Below are positions 24,975 to 35,265 of a DNA stretch of 64,000 nucleotides, piece after piece (position 1 is the stretch's first letter; each line of letters begins with the position of its first letter). Position numbers and translations under genes: made by a program. Source of the DNA: Sanghuangporus weigelae (Eukaryota > Basidiomycota > Agaricomycetes > Hymenochaetales > Hymenochaetaceae); NCBI GenBank assembly GCA_033182465.1, contig CP137323.1, forward strand, positions 744,001 to 808,000, in the 5' to 3' direction. The notes below the pieces were generated by a model, which saw only the letters and a program-made list of their open reading frames with translations, did not search any database and was not told where the DNA came from.

Positions 24975-24975
24975 A

Positions 24976-26059
24976 CAGCTAGTTGCAAAATTGTTGGTAA
25001 TCACGTGATTTCACCACTTTTCTCACCATGAGAGCCTCAAAACACAGATAAAATCATATCTCACCCAAATCTTAACGGTTTCACATCATCTAAGTTGCTA
25101 AATTCATCTCTTCGAAAGTACTTTCATTTGGAAACAAAAATCGAGAAAATTGAGCAAAACTAGATGCTAAAGTGGCAAAAATATTGTTTTTTGCCTCTTC
25201 TTTGCATGTGCATTTTTGTCTATGATCCCTGCTGGTCCAGCACCTCCCCAAAGCTATCCAGAATGATAATATGATTATAAAATGAATTTACAGACTGAGT
25301 TTGAGTTGAATTGTGTACCAGAATGTGCTGCTTTGAGGCATGCCTGAATCACTCAAAACTCATTATTTCCTCCTAGCCTCCCAGGCTCCAGGAAAAATTC
25401 TTACATGCCAGATTCATGCATGTAAATTCATTTTATATATAATAGACTAGGTTTGTGTACTAGCTAAGGCCTCAGCATCCACTGGTGAGCTGGGCTGAAC
25501 AAGTGATTCTGGTTGTATGCATCATTTTAGACAGCATCTTCCCAGCTCACCAGTGGATGCTGAGGACCTAGCTAGCACATAAACCTAGTCTATTATATCT
25601 AAAATGAATTTACATGCATGAATCTGGCCTGTAAGAATTTTTCCTGGAGCCTGGGAGGCTAGGAGGAAATAATGAGTTTTGAGTAATTCAGGCATGCCTC
25701 AAAGCAGCACATTCTGGTACACAATTCAACTCAAACTCAGTCTGTAAATTCATTTTATAATCATATTATCATTCTGGATAGCTTTGGGGAGGTGCTGGAC
25801 CAGCAGGGATCACAGAAAAAAATGCACATGCAAGAAAAAGGCAAAAAACAATATTTTTGCCATTTTGGGGTCCTTTTTTGCTCTATTTTCTCGATCGTTT
25901 TTCCTAAACGAAAGCTCTTTCAAAAAGATAAATTTAGCAACTTAGATGATGTGAAAACGTATAGATTTGGGTGAGATATGATTTTATCTGTATTTTGAGG
26001 CTCTCATGGCGAGAAAAGTGGTGAAATCACGTGATTGCCAACAATTTTGCAACTAGCTG
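24976..26059. mobile_element. Fold-back (long-TIR) MITE-like element, copy 1
   Basis: A 1,084-bp near-perfect palindrome: two ~510-bp arms around a ~60-bp asymmetric centre. Ends are CAGCTAGTTGCAAAATTG and its complement, flanked by TA on both sides (24974-24975 and 26060-26061), the Tc1/mariner-type target duplication. TCACGTGA occurs near both tips. It lacks coding capacity: the small open frames in the arms mirror each other. It sits exactly at the right end of the large inverted-repeat element. A second copy lies at 60576-61663. Confidence 0.85.
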
Positions 26060-26061
26060 TA

Positions 26062-26410
26062 ACACGGATCCCGTGTAGATGATATATAAAGCTTGTGTAG
26101 TCATGGGTTATGTGACCTACTCAAAATCTACACGGACATGTAATATATTTCTTAATACGCAGTTAATCATAAACACTTAAGCTTTCAATTGGTATCAAAA
26201 CTAATTATAAGCACAGCTATAGAGTGGTTATCATACTCCGACTGATATCATAATGCATAATTTTGTCAAAAAAATCAATGCATTATTCCATGACATTTTT
26301 GCATAATTTCCTGCCTCCCAACACGGGAGACACCCTAAAGTGATGCATAATGAAATATATGCATTATGAACCGATGCATTATGAGAATTACGACTGTACA
26401 CTGCTCCCTA
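26062..26410. other. AT-rich spacer with short inverted and direct repeats
   Basis: No gene is visible. The segment has a short inverted repeat CCGTGTAGAT / ATCTACACGG around 26,070-26,135 and, from about 26,250 to 26,385, repeated TGCATAAT / ATTATGCA motifs. It must also contain the 3' UTR of the minus-strand gene that stops at 26,411. Confidence 0.4.
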
Positions 26411-28379
26411 TTATTTGCCATCCGCACTTCCGTTAGGCTTATCCCTCGCTTCCCTCCTTCTGGTTTTCTTCCTGCCCTTTTTCCCCTCTGTTTCTCCCCC
26501 CCTTACTGATGTATCCTTTTCTGGCTGCGACTGTGGCTCTAGCTTCATCTTCTTGCGGGGCATCTCCGTCGTCCCTACTGGCTTGCGACCTCGTTTAGCC
26601 ACTGATGAAGTAAGCGTCAATGATTCCGTTCGTCTTGGTGCACTTGGTCCTGGTTCATCCAACACGGACACAGGCTTTGGAGCAAGATATATCACATCGT
26701 CTCCTTCGCTCTTCCTCGTCTGCCCACTTCGAGGGTGCTCTGGAGCCTTGCCCTTCTCAGCAGGGCTAGGCATCCCAAGAGATAGACCGCCTGGAGAAGA
26801 GCCGCCTGGAGGGAGGTGACTATCTGCAAGCATAAGGCATGCAACAATCTTGACTGGTGGTGCCCACTCCGTGTGCTGACCTCCCCAAAAGCCGGGATTG
26901 TCCATGAAATCAACGGCCTCCATTACCTTCTCATCAGGTATAAAGTGTCTGTGAGCGCAATGAATCAGAAAGTCGTATAAGTCCGTCCTATCGCAAAGTA
27001 CCTCAAGCACGCGTTCGTTCGAAATCAACTTGATTGCATTCGACAGACGGCGTACTACTTCTTCGCATTCTACGTACGACTCGATGTTGTTTTTGATTTT
27101 CTGCAACTGATAGTTTGGTGACGCTGAATTGTTACCGAGCACTGCAAGACTGTCTTCATAGTCCGCAATAGTCTTCTTTGCCCGTGCAATTGAGCGCGAG
27201 TTGCACTGAAGCGGGTCCTTGACGGCAGCAAACAGCTCTAAGGCACGGTGGTCTTTGATCTCGTGAGCTTTGCGCAACTCGCCTACGGTTGTGGGTAGCA
27301 GCTCCTTCATTTGGATGCGATCTGACTTGTTCTGCCGGTATTTGTTGCTGCCTGCCTTGCTACCACCTGAAAGTGCACTGGCAGGTGGAGGCAGCATTGC
27401 GCTCGATTGAGATTCCGTCTCTTCCAACAAGGAGCCAGGTGGGACGTTGCTGGCGGACAGTATACGTTCATGATCCGAGCAGAATTTTGCCAGTTTTCCG
27501 CAGAACGTGCCCCAAATGTTCGTGCTCGTCCATATAACGTTCTTCTTATTGAGGTTAATCATACCGACGAAATATCTTGTCGAACCACCTGTGGAATTCT
27601 CGTCAAGATGACTAGAACGGCCAGATTGAGTCTTCCTCTCCTCGTCAATTCTCCACCTTTCATAATCAATGAATGCTTTTGCAATCTCGACTCGACCCCA
27701 CTCCAAAACTTTGCGGATTGTGAGCGCATAGTATGACTTGTTATCCTAAAGAATATCGAAGGTAAGCACAACGTGTAGTATTCCGAAGTCCTACACGTAC
27801 ACCGAGTATTGCATTCGTGTTCAGATTCGTCAACGTCTTCAGTTGCTCGTTCTCTTCTCCTATCTTTGTAACATCGTCCTGAATCCTCGCTGTCTGTCTC
27901 TGCACACCCGTCACCTGCACGGCCGTCTGTGTCTGTGCTTCGTGAAGATCGCCCACGCTATCCGAAACGTTCCTCAATTGGTCTTGCATCTCATGAAGTG
28001 ATTTGTCGTGTACGGAGACTTTCGCCACGGTGCTCTGCATAGTCGATTGGACATTCGACATGATGTTCGATACTTCCATCATTAGTCGATCTACAAAGCC
28101 CACATCCAGCTTTTTCTTGCGGCTCAATTCATTACGAAGAGACTCCAAAGGTTGGAATGCGAATGCTGAATGGGTGGACCGTTAATTATGTAATACTGTG
28201 GTGACACAAAGTAGAACATACCTTGAGAGGCAGGAGAACGCCTTGTACGTCCTTCTTCCCCCGTCTCACTTGGGCCTACAAAATGCTGTAACCACCAAAA
28301 GTGGGTGAACGACACATAACGACAACTTACCAGCCATATTTTGACTACTTCCTTTAGGTAGCTCAATGATGGTCGCCAT
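26411..28379 (-). CDS. Intact coiled-coil protein of unknown function
   Basis: Complement of 26411-27745, 27801-28165, 28222-28275 and 28331-28379, giving 600 residues; all three introns are GT-AG and the frame is continuous. The start ATG gives MATIIELPKGSSQNMAG. Residues ~35-150 are a heptad coiled coil (FVDRLMMEVSNIMSNVQSTM..., VQRQTARIQDDVTKIGEENE). The centre (RKVLEWGRVEIAKAFIDYER to FWGGQHTEWAPPVKIVACLM) is probably globular, and the last ~130 residues are disordered and very basic (KRGRKPVG, KKGRKKTRRREARDK), suggesting nuclear location or nucleic-acid binding. I recognise no family. It is the only gene in the repeat compartment with a complete, spliced, undamaged reading frame. It could be host-derived or the protein of an unrecognised element. 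Confidence 0.65.
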
Positions 28380-28833
28380 ATCTGAAAATAAAGAACTTGC
28401 TGCACAAAGGTGACCAGCCGAACGAGTTGCTGAGTCAACGACCAGAGCCAGAGAGACAGTAGATAAGGTAGAGGAAGATAAGGTAGAGGAAGTATAAAGT
28501 CGACCAGCTGTCACGTGTGACTGATGTCCCGGAGAAACCCTGATCTAACCTAATTAGGAAGGACCCTAGCGGCCCTCGGTGGACGGAAAATCCATTCTTA
28601 TCGGCAGGTTATTCCAACCCACGTTATTGCGTATAATATGTGTGTATTATGTCATGGCCAAATTTGGAAATCAGATTGCCACTCCGTCAACTGCCCTTGG
28701 TCCTGATCCTTATCTGTCACATCCCTCCTTGACTGGAATCTCGGAAAAGCGCAACAATGGTGAGTGATTATTGTTCATATATGATTTATATACACTTCTG
28801 AATGTGTACGAAGCGTAGTATGTCACTTGTCTA
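28380..28833. other. Upstream region of the coiled-coil gene
   Basis: This contains the likely promoter of the minus-strand gene. A short tandem repeat of GATAAGGTAGAGGAA lies around 28,455-28,495, followed by GTATAAAGTCGAC. A similar GGTAGAAGAAGTATAAACTCGAC occurs near 30,018-30,045 on the far side of the pogo remnant. Nothing coding is seen. Confidence 0.4.
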
Positions 28834-30030
28834 AGAGAAATAACCACGAATGTCTGTCTGTGCAAGACTTGTCTGAATCTCCCATCGAAGACTGCGTCGA
28901 AGCTTTGGTAGAACCATGCGTGCCTCCTCTGCCTCAGTTCCCATCCGTGTCTGCAGAAGAGTACAGAGCTGTGTGAGTACATGGCATGCCTCGTGAAGGC
29001 TTATTATCGGTTCTGGCTCTGGTTCAGGCAGCTCGAGTTCAGGTATGTGCTCTCCGTTTGCCTCTCTCCGGTTTAACTCCACCTGCTCTAGGATTTCGCC
29101 ATCCGCCCATTCTGCCTCTGTGATCTTCTTGCTCTCCACCTCCAGGAAATCCTTGACCCGTACAACGTGCTTCAGCGGAACAATCTCCTTCACAAACTCC
29201 TTCAGTGTGCTCTCGAGCTGTGAAACAGCGGCCTGGACTTCATCAACTTGGTCTGCCGGTGTCTCCATGGAATTGATTGCATATGGATCAAGAATGCCTG
29301 CATGCTTCCAACAGTTCGTAACAATTTTGGCAATCACTGCATGCCATGCTTGCATGATGAGACACATTGCTTCGAGTCAATGTAATAGATGTTTTCACTT
29401 CCGTCGTCGTAACGTTCGAGTGCTCCAAGAAGGAATAAGCGGCCATGATTTGCTTTGAATGTCCGGATAATACCTGCGTCCATCGGTTGGATGTGTGATG
29501 TCATATTTGGCTCAAGATGCATGATTTCAACATTGGTGAGTGTCTTCGGGTCGAAAATATGTGATGGTGCATTGTCAATCAGGAGACAGATATGCCGATT
29601 CGCGCCTCGCATCTCTGCGTCAAGGTCTTCAATGAATCTACATGGTATCTTCTGTCAGATAATAACTGCGAAAATAAACAATCTTACTTACATTTTGAAA
29701 ATTGAGCCCGTCATCCATGCCTTTTTGTTTCAAAAATAGTAGAACCCGAGTTTCGACCCATCCTGCTTTTGAAAACACCGGGGCCTACGTGCATGACCGA
29801 TAAAGAGAGGCTTTCGAATGTCTGTCCCATCAGCATTTGTCATGAACCCAAGAGAAATCCTTGTTTTGTCCCCCTTTCTGCCAGAGAGCTGCTGAGTTGC
29901 AAGACTTCGATCTGGTGGCATCCGGTAATACAAACCAGTTTCATCAAAATTATAGATGTCACATAGTTTGAAATTCCGTAGTACACTCTGAAGCCGTTTC
30001 CGAGCTGCTGCAACATCACTAAGGTAGAAG
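28834..30030 (-). pseudogene. Pogo-type (DDE_1) transposase remnant
   Basis: Minus-strand fragments in order: YNFDETGLYYRMPPDRSLA with SGRKGDKTRISLGFMTNADG; HICLLIDNAPSHIFDPKTL; LEPNMTSHIQPMDAGIIRTF; then a C-terminal acidic part ending GYFS and a stop at 28834. The three acidic residues (FDETG, LIDNAPSH, QPMDAG) form the pogo/CENP-B-like triad. The HTH DNA-binding half is missing at the 5' end (about 30,030). The frame is broken near 29,360 between the IYYIDS and EAMCLIMQAW segments. Possible introns remain in the catalytic part. Confidence 0.8.
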
Positions 30031-30435
30031 AAGTATAAACTCGACTAGGTGTGACGCGCGTCGCACGTCCCTGACTTTCCACATCTGGCAACATAACTCA
30101 TTCCATTTATTTTGCCTCACACGTCACACAACATCACATATGGCCTCCATAGATATCTTCTGACAGAAATTATCAGCAGATGTATGTTTTTAATTTTCGA
30201 AAATATTATAAATGGATCACGCAATTATGGAAATAAGTCATCTTGTCCCAAATAACTTAGAATTCATTTTCCAGCATTCTGGAGAAGTTTCAAAAATTTG
30301 ACCAATTTTTTTTGCTGCTGCCAAGACTATATTATATAATATAATATGTTACATAATTACTCAAATACAGAGTATTGATCGCCGTGACTAATCTGCATAA
30401 CAAGCTTATACCTGACTCTTAGTGCCAATACAGCC

Positions 30436-33400
30436 ATGGGACGACGTTCAAATAGAGTCAAAGCAAGAGTTGACAACTTGAAGAAGGGTAGAGAGCCTGT
30501 GAGTGTCTCCGAAATACCAGATGTTGTTTGTCTGACAAGTTATTAGGCTGCTGAGGTCATTATTGTCTCAGACAATGAGGACAGTGAAGCCAAGTCCTCA
30601 AGTCCAGACGAGATTTCGATTGCAAGTGCTGCAATGACAGACAGTGACAATGATGAGAACATGGAGAAAGAAGAACTTATAATTTCTGCAGAGGAGGTGG
30701 AGGGCTTCTTTGACAGACTTCGAAGGGGCATGATAGACTGGCAAGCTCGTTTGAGAGCTCGAGCAAGGCCTGCCAAGTACAGTACCATCCCCTCAAAGCA
30801 AGCAGCACGTACCAAACGGTTTCATAAAGCAAAAATTTCCAAAGAGACAGCAAAATTACGAAGCGAAGGGTTTCTGGATATACGGAATTTTTTATGCAGG
30901 CTCCAAAAAAGTGCGCACTTTTTTTTCTTTAATTGCAAGTTCAGATGCTGATGGTTGTGACAGCAAATCCAAGCAAACTGAACTTGTCGATATTGTTGAC
31001 AGCAATTCCAAGCCGGGAACCTTTCCGGGCGAGCAGGCGATAAGGTATTTGAGCGCATCGGACATTAGACACGAACAAATCTGCACAACGAGCGAATCAC
31101 GCACCTCTGAGCCCTCACCTCCCTCACCAGTCGAATTCACGGAAGAGCAAGTCGCGGCTCTGCGTGCCCAGACTCGTGCCTTCCAGCTGATCCAGCGAGG
31201 TGCACCGATTCCAGAGCATATACAAGCAGCATTGCTTCCCGGCAACAATGCCATTGCCAACCTTGAAAAGTCGCTTCAGGCCCCGGCTCAGCCTGATTTC
31301 GTCGTTTCTGATGTGGGAAAGCAGGCTGCAAATTCTGCTGCTGATGAGAAGGACGACTGCCATGAAATTGCGGAGAACATCATTTTTGACCAGACAGCTC
31401 CGATGAGCACCGGGGCCCTCAACGTCGCCGCGGGCGAGAAGGACAACTGTCATGGAATCGTGGAGAACGTCACGTCCGCTCAGATGGCTCCATTGGGCAC
31501 CGGGGCCCTCAACGTCGCCGCGGGTGAGAAGGACGACTGTCGTGGAATTGCGGAGAAAATCTCGGGCGGTCAGATGGCTTCAATGAACCTCGGCGTCACT
31601 GCAGGCGAGAAGAACGACTGTCATGGAATTGCGGAGAACATCATGTTGGGCCAGATACGACCAGCGAGCTCTCATACATGCGATGTCGCACTTGATATGG
31701 ACATGCTCGAGGACATACGCAGCACCGTAGGAAGAAGTCAGTTGCGCGAGACTTCCGAAGAAGTGGCTGAAGTCATCGGAGGGGTTAGATGCAAAGATGA
31801 TGGCTTCGCGTCTCGTCAGGTGGAGAGTGAAATAGGAGAAGCACGCATCTCATCGTCTGGACGTGTCAGTGTTCAACAAGCCAACGAAATGCATACCTTC
31901 TGGAACCAGAATCCATCTGACATCCCTCCTCCACAATTCACATTTGCAAGCAGTCCTATTGCAGTAGAACATGCCGTATACCCTGGTTGTGCTCCTCCAC
32001 CCTTGGCTGAGTCCCACGAGATGTTCCATCATGTCAACCGACTCTGTGCAGATAGAGAACATGAACGAACGAAGGATGCATCAGGATGCATACCGCGAGA
32101 AACTGAAGATAAAGAGTCCAAATTCTGACCTCCAGCGAAAACGGACCCAGAGCTAGGGGAAGCAATCTGGCGGCTGCATATCGAGGTCAAAAACAATTGA
32201 CCTTTTTTTCCGCTCGAGAATCAGCTGTATGCTGGTTTTTCTTCGTTTGTACGTGGCAGAAGAGGAACTTGGTTGGATTGAGGCTTCGGTGGTAGCTGCA
32301 AGCGTGGCGGCAGGACGAGGGGAATATTTGGCACGTCTACTCCGTACATGTCACGGTGTCATCTGGAGGACCACACCTACCTTCCAGTGAATCTTTACGG
32401 ATCCTGGAAATGGTCAATCATTGCTGATGAAGATTTTTGAGGTGAAATACAGGCTCACCTTCAAAGCCTTGGGAAAGAGTTCCTGACTGCACAGGATGTG
32501 TGCGACTACTTGAATTTACCGGAAGTCATGACTCGATTGAACCGTAAAAAAGAAATCAGCCTTCGTACCGCAGCAAAATGGATGAATGTGATGGGTTACC
32601 GATATGGGAAAACTCCCACTGGGATGTACATTGATGGCCATGAGAGGGAAGATGTAGTCAAGTATAGGCAGGAGCATTTTCTGCCATTATGGGAGGAGTA
32701 TGAGAAGGAAATGGTTTTCGACAGCCTACAAGATGGATCGTGCAAATGATCAAAGGAAAACAAAATGGGTTCACAGCAGTGAGCAGCCCAAGCCTCGCCT
32801 TAAAGGGGGAGGGAACTTCAATTATGGTTTCCGACTTCTGCACACCAGAAGCTGGATGGTTAAGGTCCGCTGATGGGTATATACATTTTATTTCCGTGTG
32901 AGAATAAAAACTGAAGTTCATTTTTTATAGCTCTCGAGAAGCCCGAGTGTATTTCCGAGCTGGGAAGAACCGAGAGGGATATTTTGGCAGTGAAGACAAT
33001 GAGAAGCAGGTTCAAAATGCAATTGGCATTTTTGAAGACCGATTTCCAGGCAGTACAGCTCTCTTTGCCTTCGATAATGCAACCATTCACTCCAAAAGGG
33101 CAACAAATGCCCTTTCTGCACGTCACATGCCAAAGAACCCAGGCCCATGGAAGAACAAGAAGGCTCCTCCATCACCGGGAATGCGGCCTGGAGTTCTTCC
33201 TGATGGATCACCTCAGCTACTCTACTTTCCCACCGATCACCCATCTTATCCAGGACAATTTAAGGGAATGGCACAAATCTTAGAAGAACGAGGAATATCA
33301 GCAAAACATCTCCCTGCAGAGTGCAAAGGCTTTAAATGTCAAGATACTAGTCTTTCTGCCTCCTGCTGCTGCCACCGAGTTCTGTTTAACCAGCCAGATT

Positions 33401-33492
33401 TTCGGAATCAAAAGTCATCTCTTGAAGAACTCATAGAGTCACGTGGTCGCAAGGCATTATTCACAACAGACAAAATTGCATATCATCGCTAA
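30436..33492 (+). pseudogene. Second DDE-type transposase-like gene, interrupted and 3'-truncated
   Basis: A first exon 30436-30498 (MGRRSNRVKARVDNLKKGRE), an intron to 30546 and a second exon with acidic VIIVSDNEDSEAK and the EEVEGFFDRLRRGMIDWQAR block form the N-terminal part. The catalytic-side part resumes near 32,440 with ISLRTAAKWMNVMGYRYG, GMYIDGHEREDVVKYRQEHF and, from 32,935, TALFAFDNATIHSKRATNAL, GVLPDGSPQLLYFPTDHP and RVLFNQPDFRNQKSSLEEL. This combination belongs to a DDE-superfamily gene family very common in agaricomycete genomes. The usual terminal Glu block is absent because the sequence stops at 33,492, close to the gypsy-A insertion at 33,548. Several frame breaks lie in 32,130-32,940. 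Family placement is from memory of the motif layout, not from a search. Confidence 0.6.
30911..32128 (+). CDS. ORF with QLQ-like motif and four tandem repeats
   Basis: A 405-codon uninterrupted frame lying between the N-terminal and catalytic parts of the DDE-type remnant. Residues ~75-110 (FTEEQVAALRAQTRAFQLIQ then RGAPIPEHIQAALL) match the pattern of the QLQ motif found at the N-terminus of SNF2/Brahma chromatin remodellers. It is followed by four imperfect repeats around AGEKDDCHGIAENI, starting at about 31,343, 31,433, 31,523 and 31,604 (periods 90, 90 and 81 bp), all multiples of three. No ATPase domain follows. The first ATG is arbitrary, so the true 5' end may be spliced. It may be a captured host-gene fragment or a genuine internal region of the transposon gene. 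Confidence 0.45.
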   Translation: MRTFFSLIASSDADGCDSKSKQTELVDIVDSNSKPGTFPGEQAIRYLSASDIRHEQICTTSESRTSEPSPPSPVEFTEEQVAALRAQTRAFQLIQRGAPIPEHIQAALLPGNNAIANLEKSLQAPAQPDFVVSDVGKQAANSAADEKDDCHEIAENIIFDQTAPMSTGALNVAAGEKDNCHGIVENVTSAQMAPLGTGALNVAAGEKDDCRGIAEKISGGQMASMNLGVTAGEKNDCHGIAENIMLGQIRPASSHTCDVALDMDMLEDIRSTVGRSQLRETSEEVAEVIGGVRCKDDGFASRQVESEIGEARISSSGRVSVQQANEMHTFWNQNPSDIPPPQFTFASSPIAVEHAVYPGCAPPPLAESHEMFHHVNRLCADREHERTKDASGCIPRETEDKESKF

Positions 33493-33547
33493 AGATATTT
33501 CATAAGATATGTAATTAGATATTCAAAATATTATAAACCATATCCGC

Positions 33548-34990
33548 TGTATGATCGATAGGGTGGGTGGACGATCGGACTAGGTCTGTAGGTGCGATCC
33601 TAGCAGGCTAGGGCGTTCGATCCTATAGGGAGCGAGCGAGAATGAATCGGGGAAACCAAACAAAGAATGGTGATCCGGAAGACTCCCCTGAGACTGACCG
33701 AGACTCCGGCCTACTCTGTGGGAACCGTGGGCAGTCGGAACACCTCCGGCCGGTATGGTCGGTGTGATCTATCTAAAGAGGGGGGGAAAAGGGGGAGCGA
33801 ATACACGTAGGCAAGATGTGATACTCAATGGTCGTCTAGGGAGACCGACCCGGACGTGCTGCGGTGAACCGAGTGAATACTTCGGTGACTTGATCACCTC
33901 GGAGATGAGTCGACGGAGAAAGAAGACAAGCTGAGAGTAACCGAGTCACCCCCGGGACGTCCGGACTAGTCTAGACAAGGAAGACGAGACACCCAAGGTG
34001 GGTACTACGACTTTCTATGGCTGACAGAGTCGGTCGGGACGGTCGGAGAGGCTTCGGAACAGAAGATGTGTGCGCTGAACAGATCTCTGGTATTCGCTAT
34101 CTGAAAACTACGACATCTGGGTGGGTTTTATAGACTATGGCAGTCCAAAACATGTACAAAACGACTGATCTGGGACTGGGGTAGGATTGTGGCAAGACGT
34201 GAGGTGAAACGTAATAAAACCACAACAAGGAGCGTGAAACCGACAAGACAGAAGTCTAGTGGACTACAGGAAACTGTGAAACAGGATGAAATCATAGCAA
34301 GGAGTGTGAAACTGACGCGGTAAGGGTCAGACGGACTGCAAGGAACTGTGAAACAACATGAAAACTGTCCAGGAAGGGCCCTCCGAACCGCGCAACCAAG
34401 TCGGTGAACAAACCGGACGGAGAGATCTAACAGATGTACCAATTGGCGAACCCCGATCGGAAGTCCGAACCTCGGAGGCCACTTCGGCGAAGTCCAAACA
34501 ATGGAGCGCACCTCATGGAACGTCTAGGATGAAGGTACGCGACCGTTAGGTACCTCAAAACAGGTCGGAACGGTCCCTGGCAGTGTGAAACGCTGATGAA
34601 AAGGCCTAGAGTCCCTTCAGGAGTCTGGGTCCAGGCTTCGGAGTGCCGATATCCGCTCAGGTGCTGAGGCGGAGGTTGGCGAGTGGTAGTGTGACAAAGT
34701 ATGGACAACGAAATATGGCGTGGTGCGTATCGCGCAGTATTAGCGGGTCTTTGGGGTCTCGGAATGTGACATATGTGCAATGGAAAGTGAGATGGGGTGA
34801 GCCAAGATATGTACGAAGTCTCGGGCACGTCCTTAGGTATGGCAGAGCGCTCGGAAGGATCGAATTGAGTTGTATACACCCTTTGTGACTGTTGGAGTCA
34901 CTCGGGCAGCTGATATACCAGTGTGTTGAACACTGGTGAAATATGTACAATACTCGACCGCTGACACCCAGAATAGCAGTGTGCGCTACA
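33548..34990 (-). mobile_element. 3' LTR of gypsy-A
   Basis: 1,443 bp, same length as the solo LTR-A at 18797-20239 and in reverse orientation. It runs from TGTAGCGCAC at 34990 (minus strand) to GATCATACA at 33548. Just upstream on the minus strand is GGGAGA (34991-34996), a weak polypurine tract. Confidence 0.85.
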
Positions 34991-35265
34991 TCTCCCGGCA
35001 GGGGTATTTTTGAGTTGGTTGCGGTCAGTCAAGGTTGTCTGCAGCCGGGTGTGCCGGGGGGTCGTCGAGGGCCTGGATAATCGTCGGGAGGTGTAAACTT
35101 TCGTAGGTCCGGGGTCGGAGACCGAGGTTTCAGGTCGAGATGGGGGATTGTGAGAATAGGAGAAGGGGATGGAGTGAAAGTGTGTGGGGTGAAGGAATAG
35201 GACATAGGAGGGGTGAAAATTGGAAGGCATAGATCGAAAATATTGGAATGGGGAGTATAAGATTT

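Larger units (their letters stand above)
17266..24975. mobile_element. Large inverted-repeat element, TA-flanked on the left, right tip replaced by a fold-back element
   Basis: The left end follows a TA (17264-17265) and begins CAGCCGTTTGCAAAA, then AAATCACGTGATTT at 17297-17310. The right arm mirrors the left from about 23786 to AAATCACGTGATTT at 24961-24974, where a fold-back element begins, so the outermost ~31 bp of the right terminus is missing. Between the arms lie a duplicated gene-end fragment, a solo LTR-A, a broken Tc1/IS630-type transposase and a broken coiled-coil gene. The TA target and DDE transposase suggest a Tc1/mariner-superfamily element that picked up other sequence, but it could also be an unrelated palindromic duplication. 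Confidence 0.6.
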
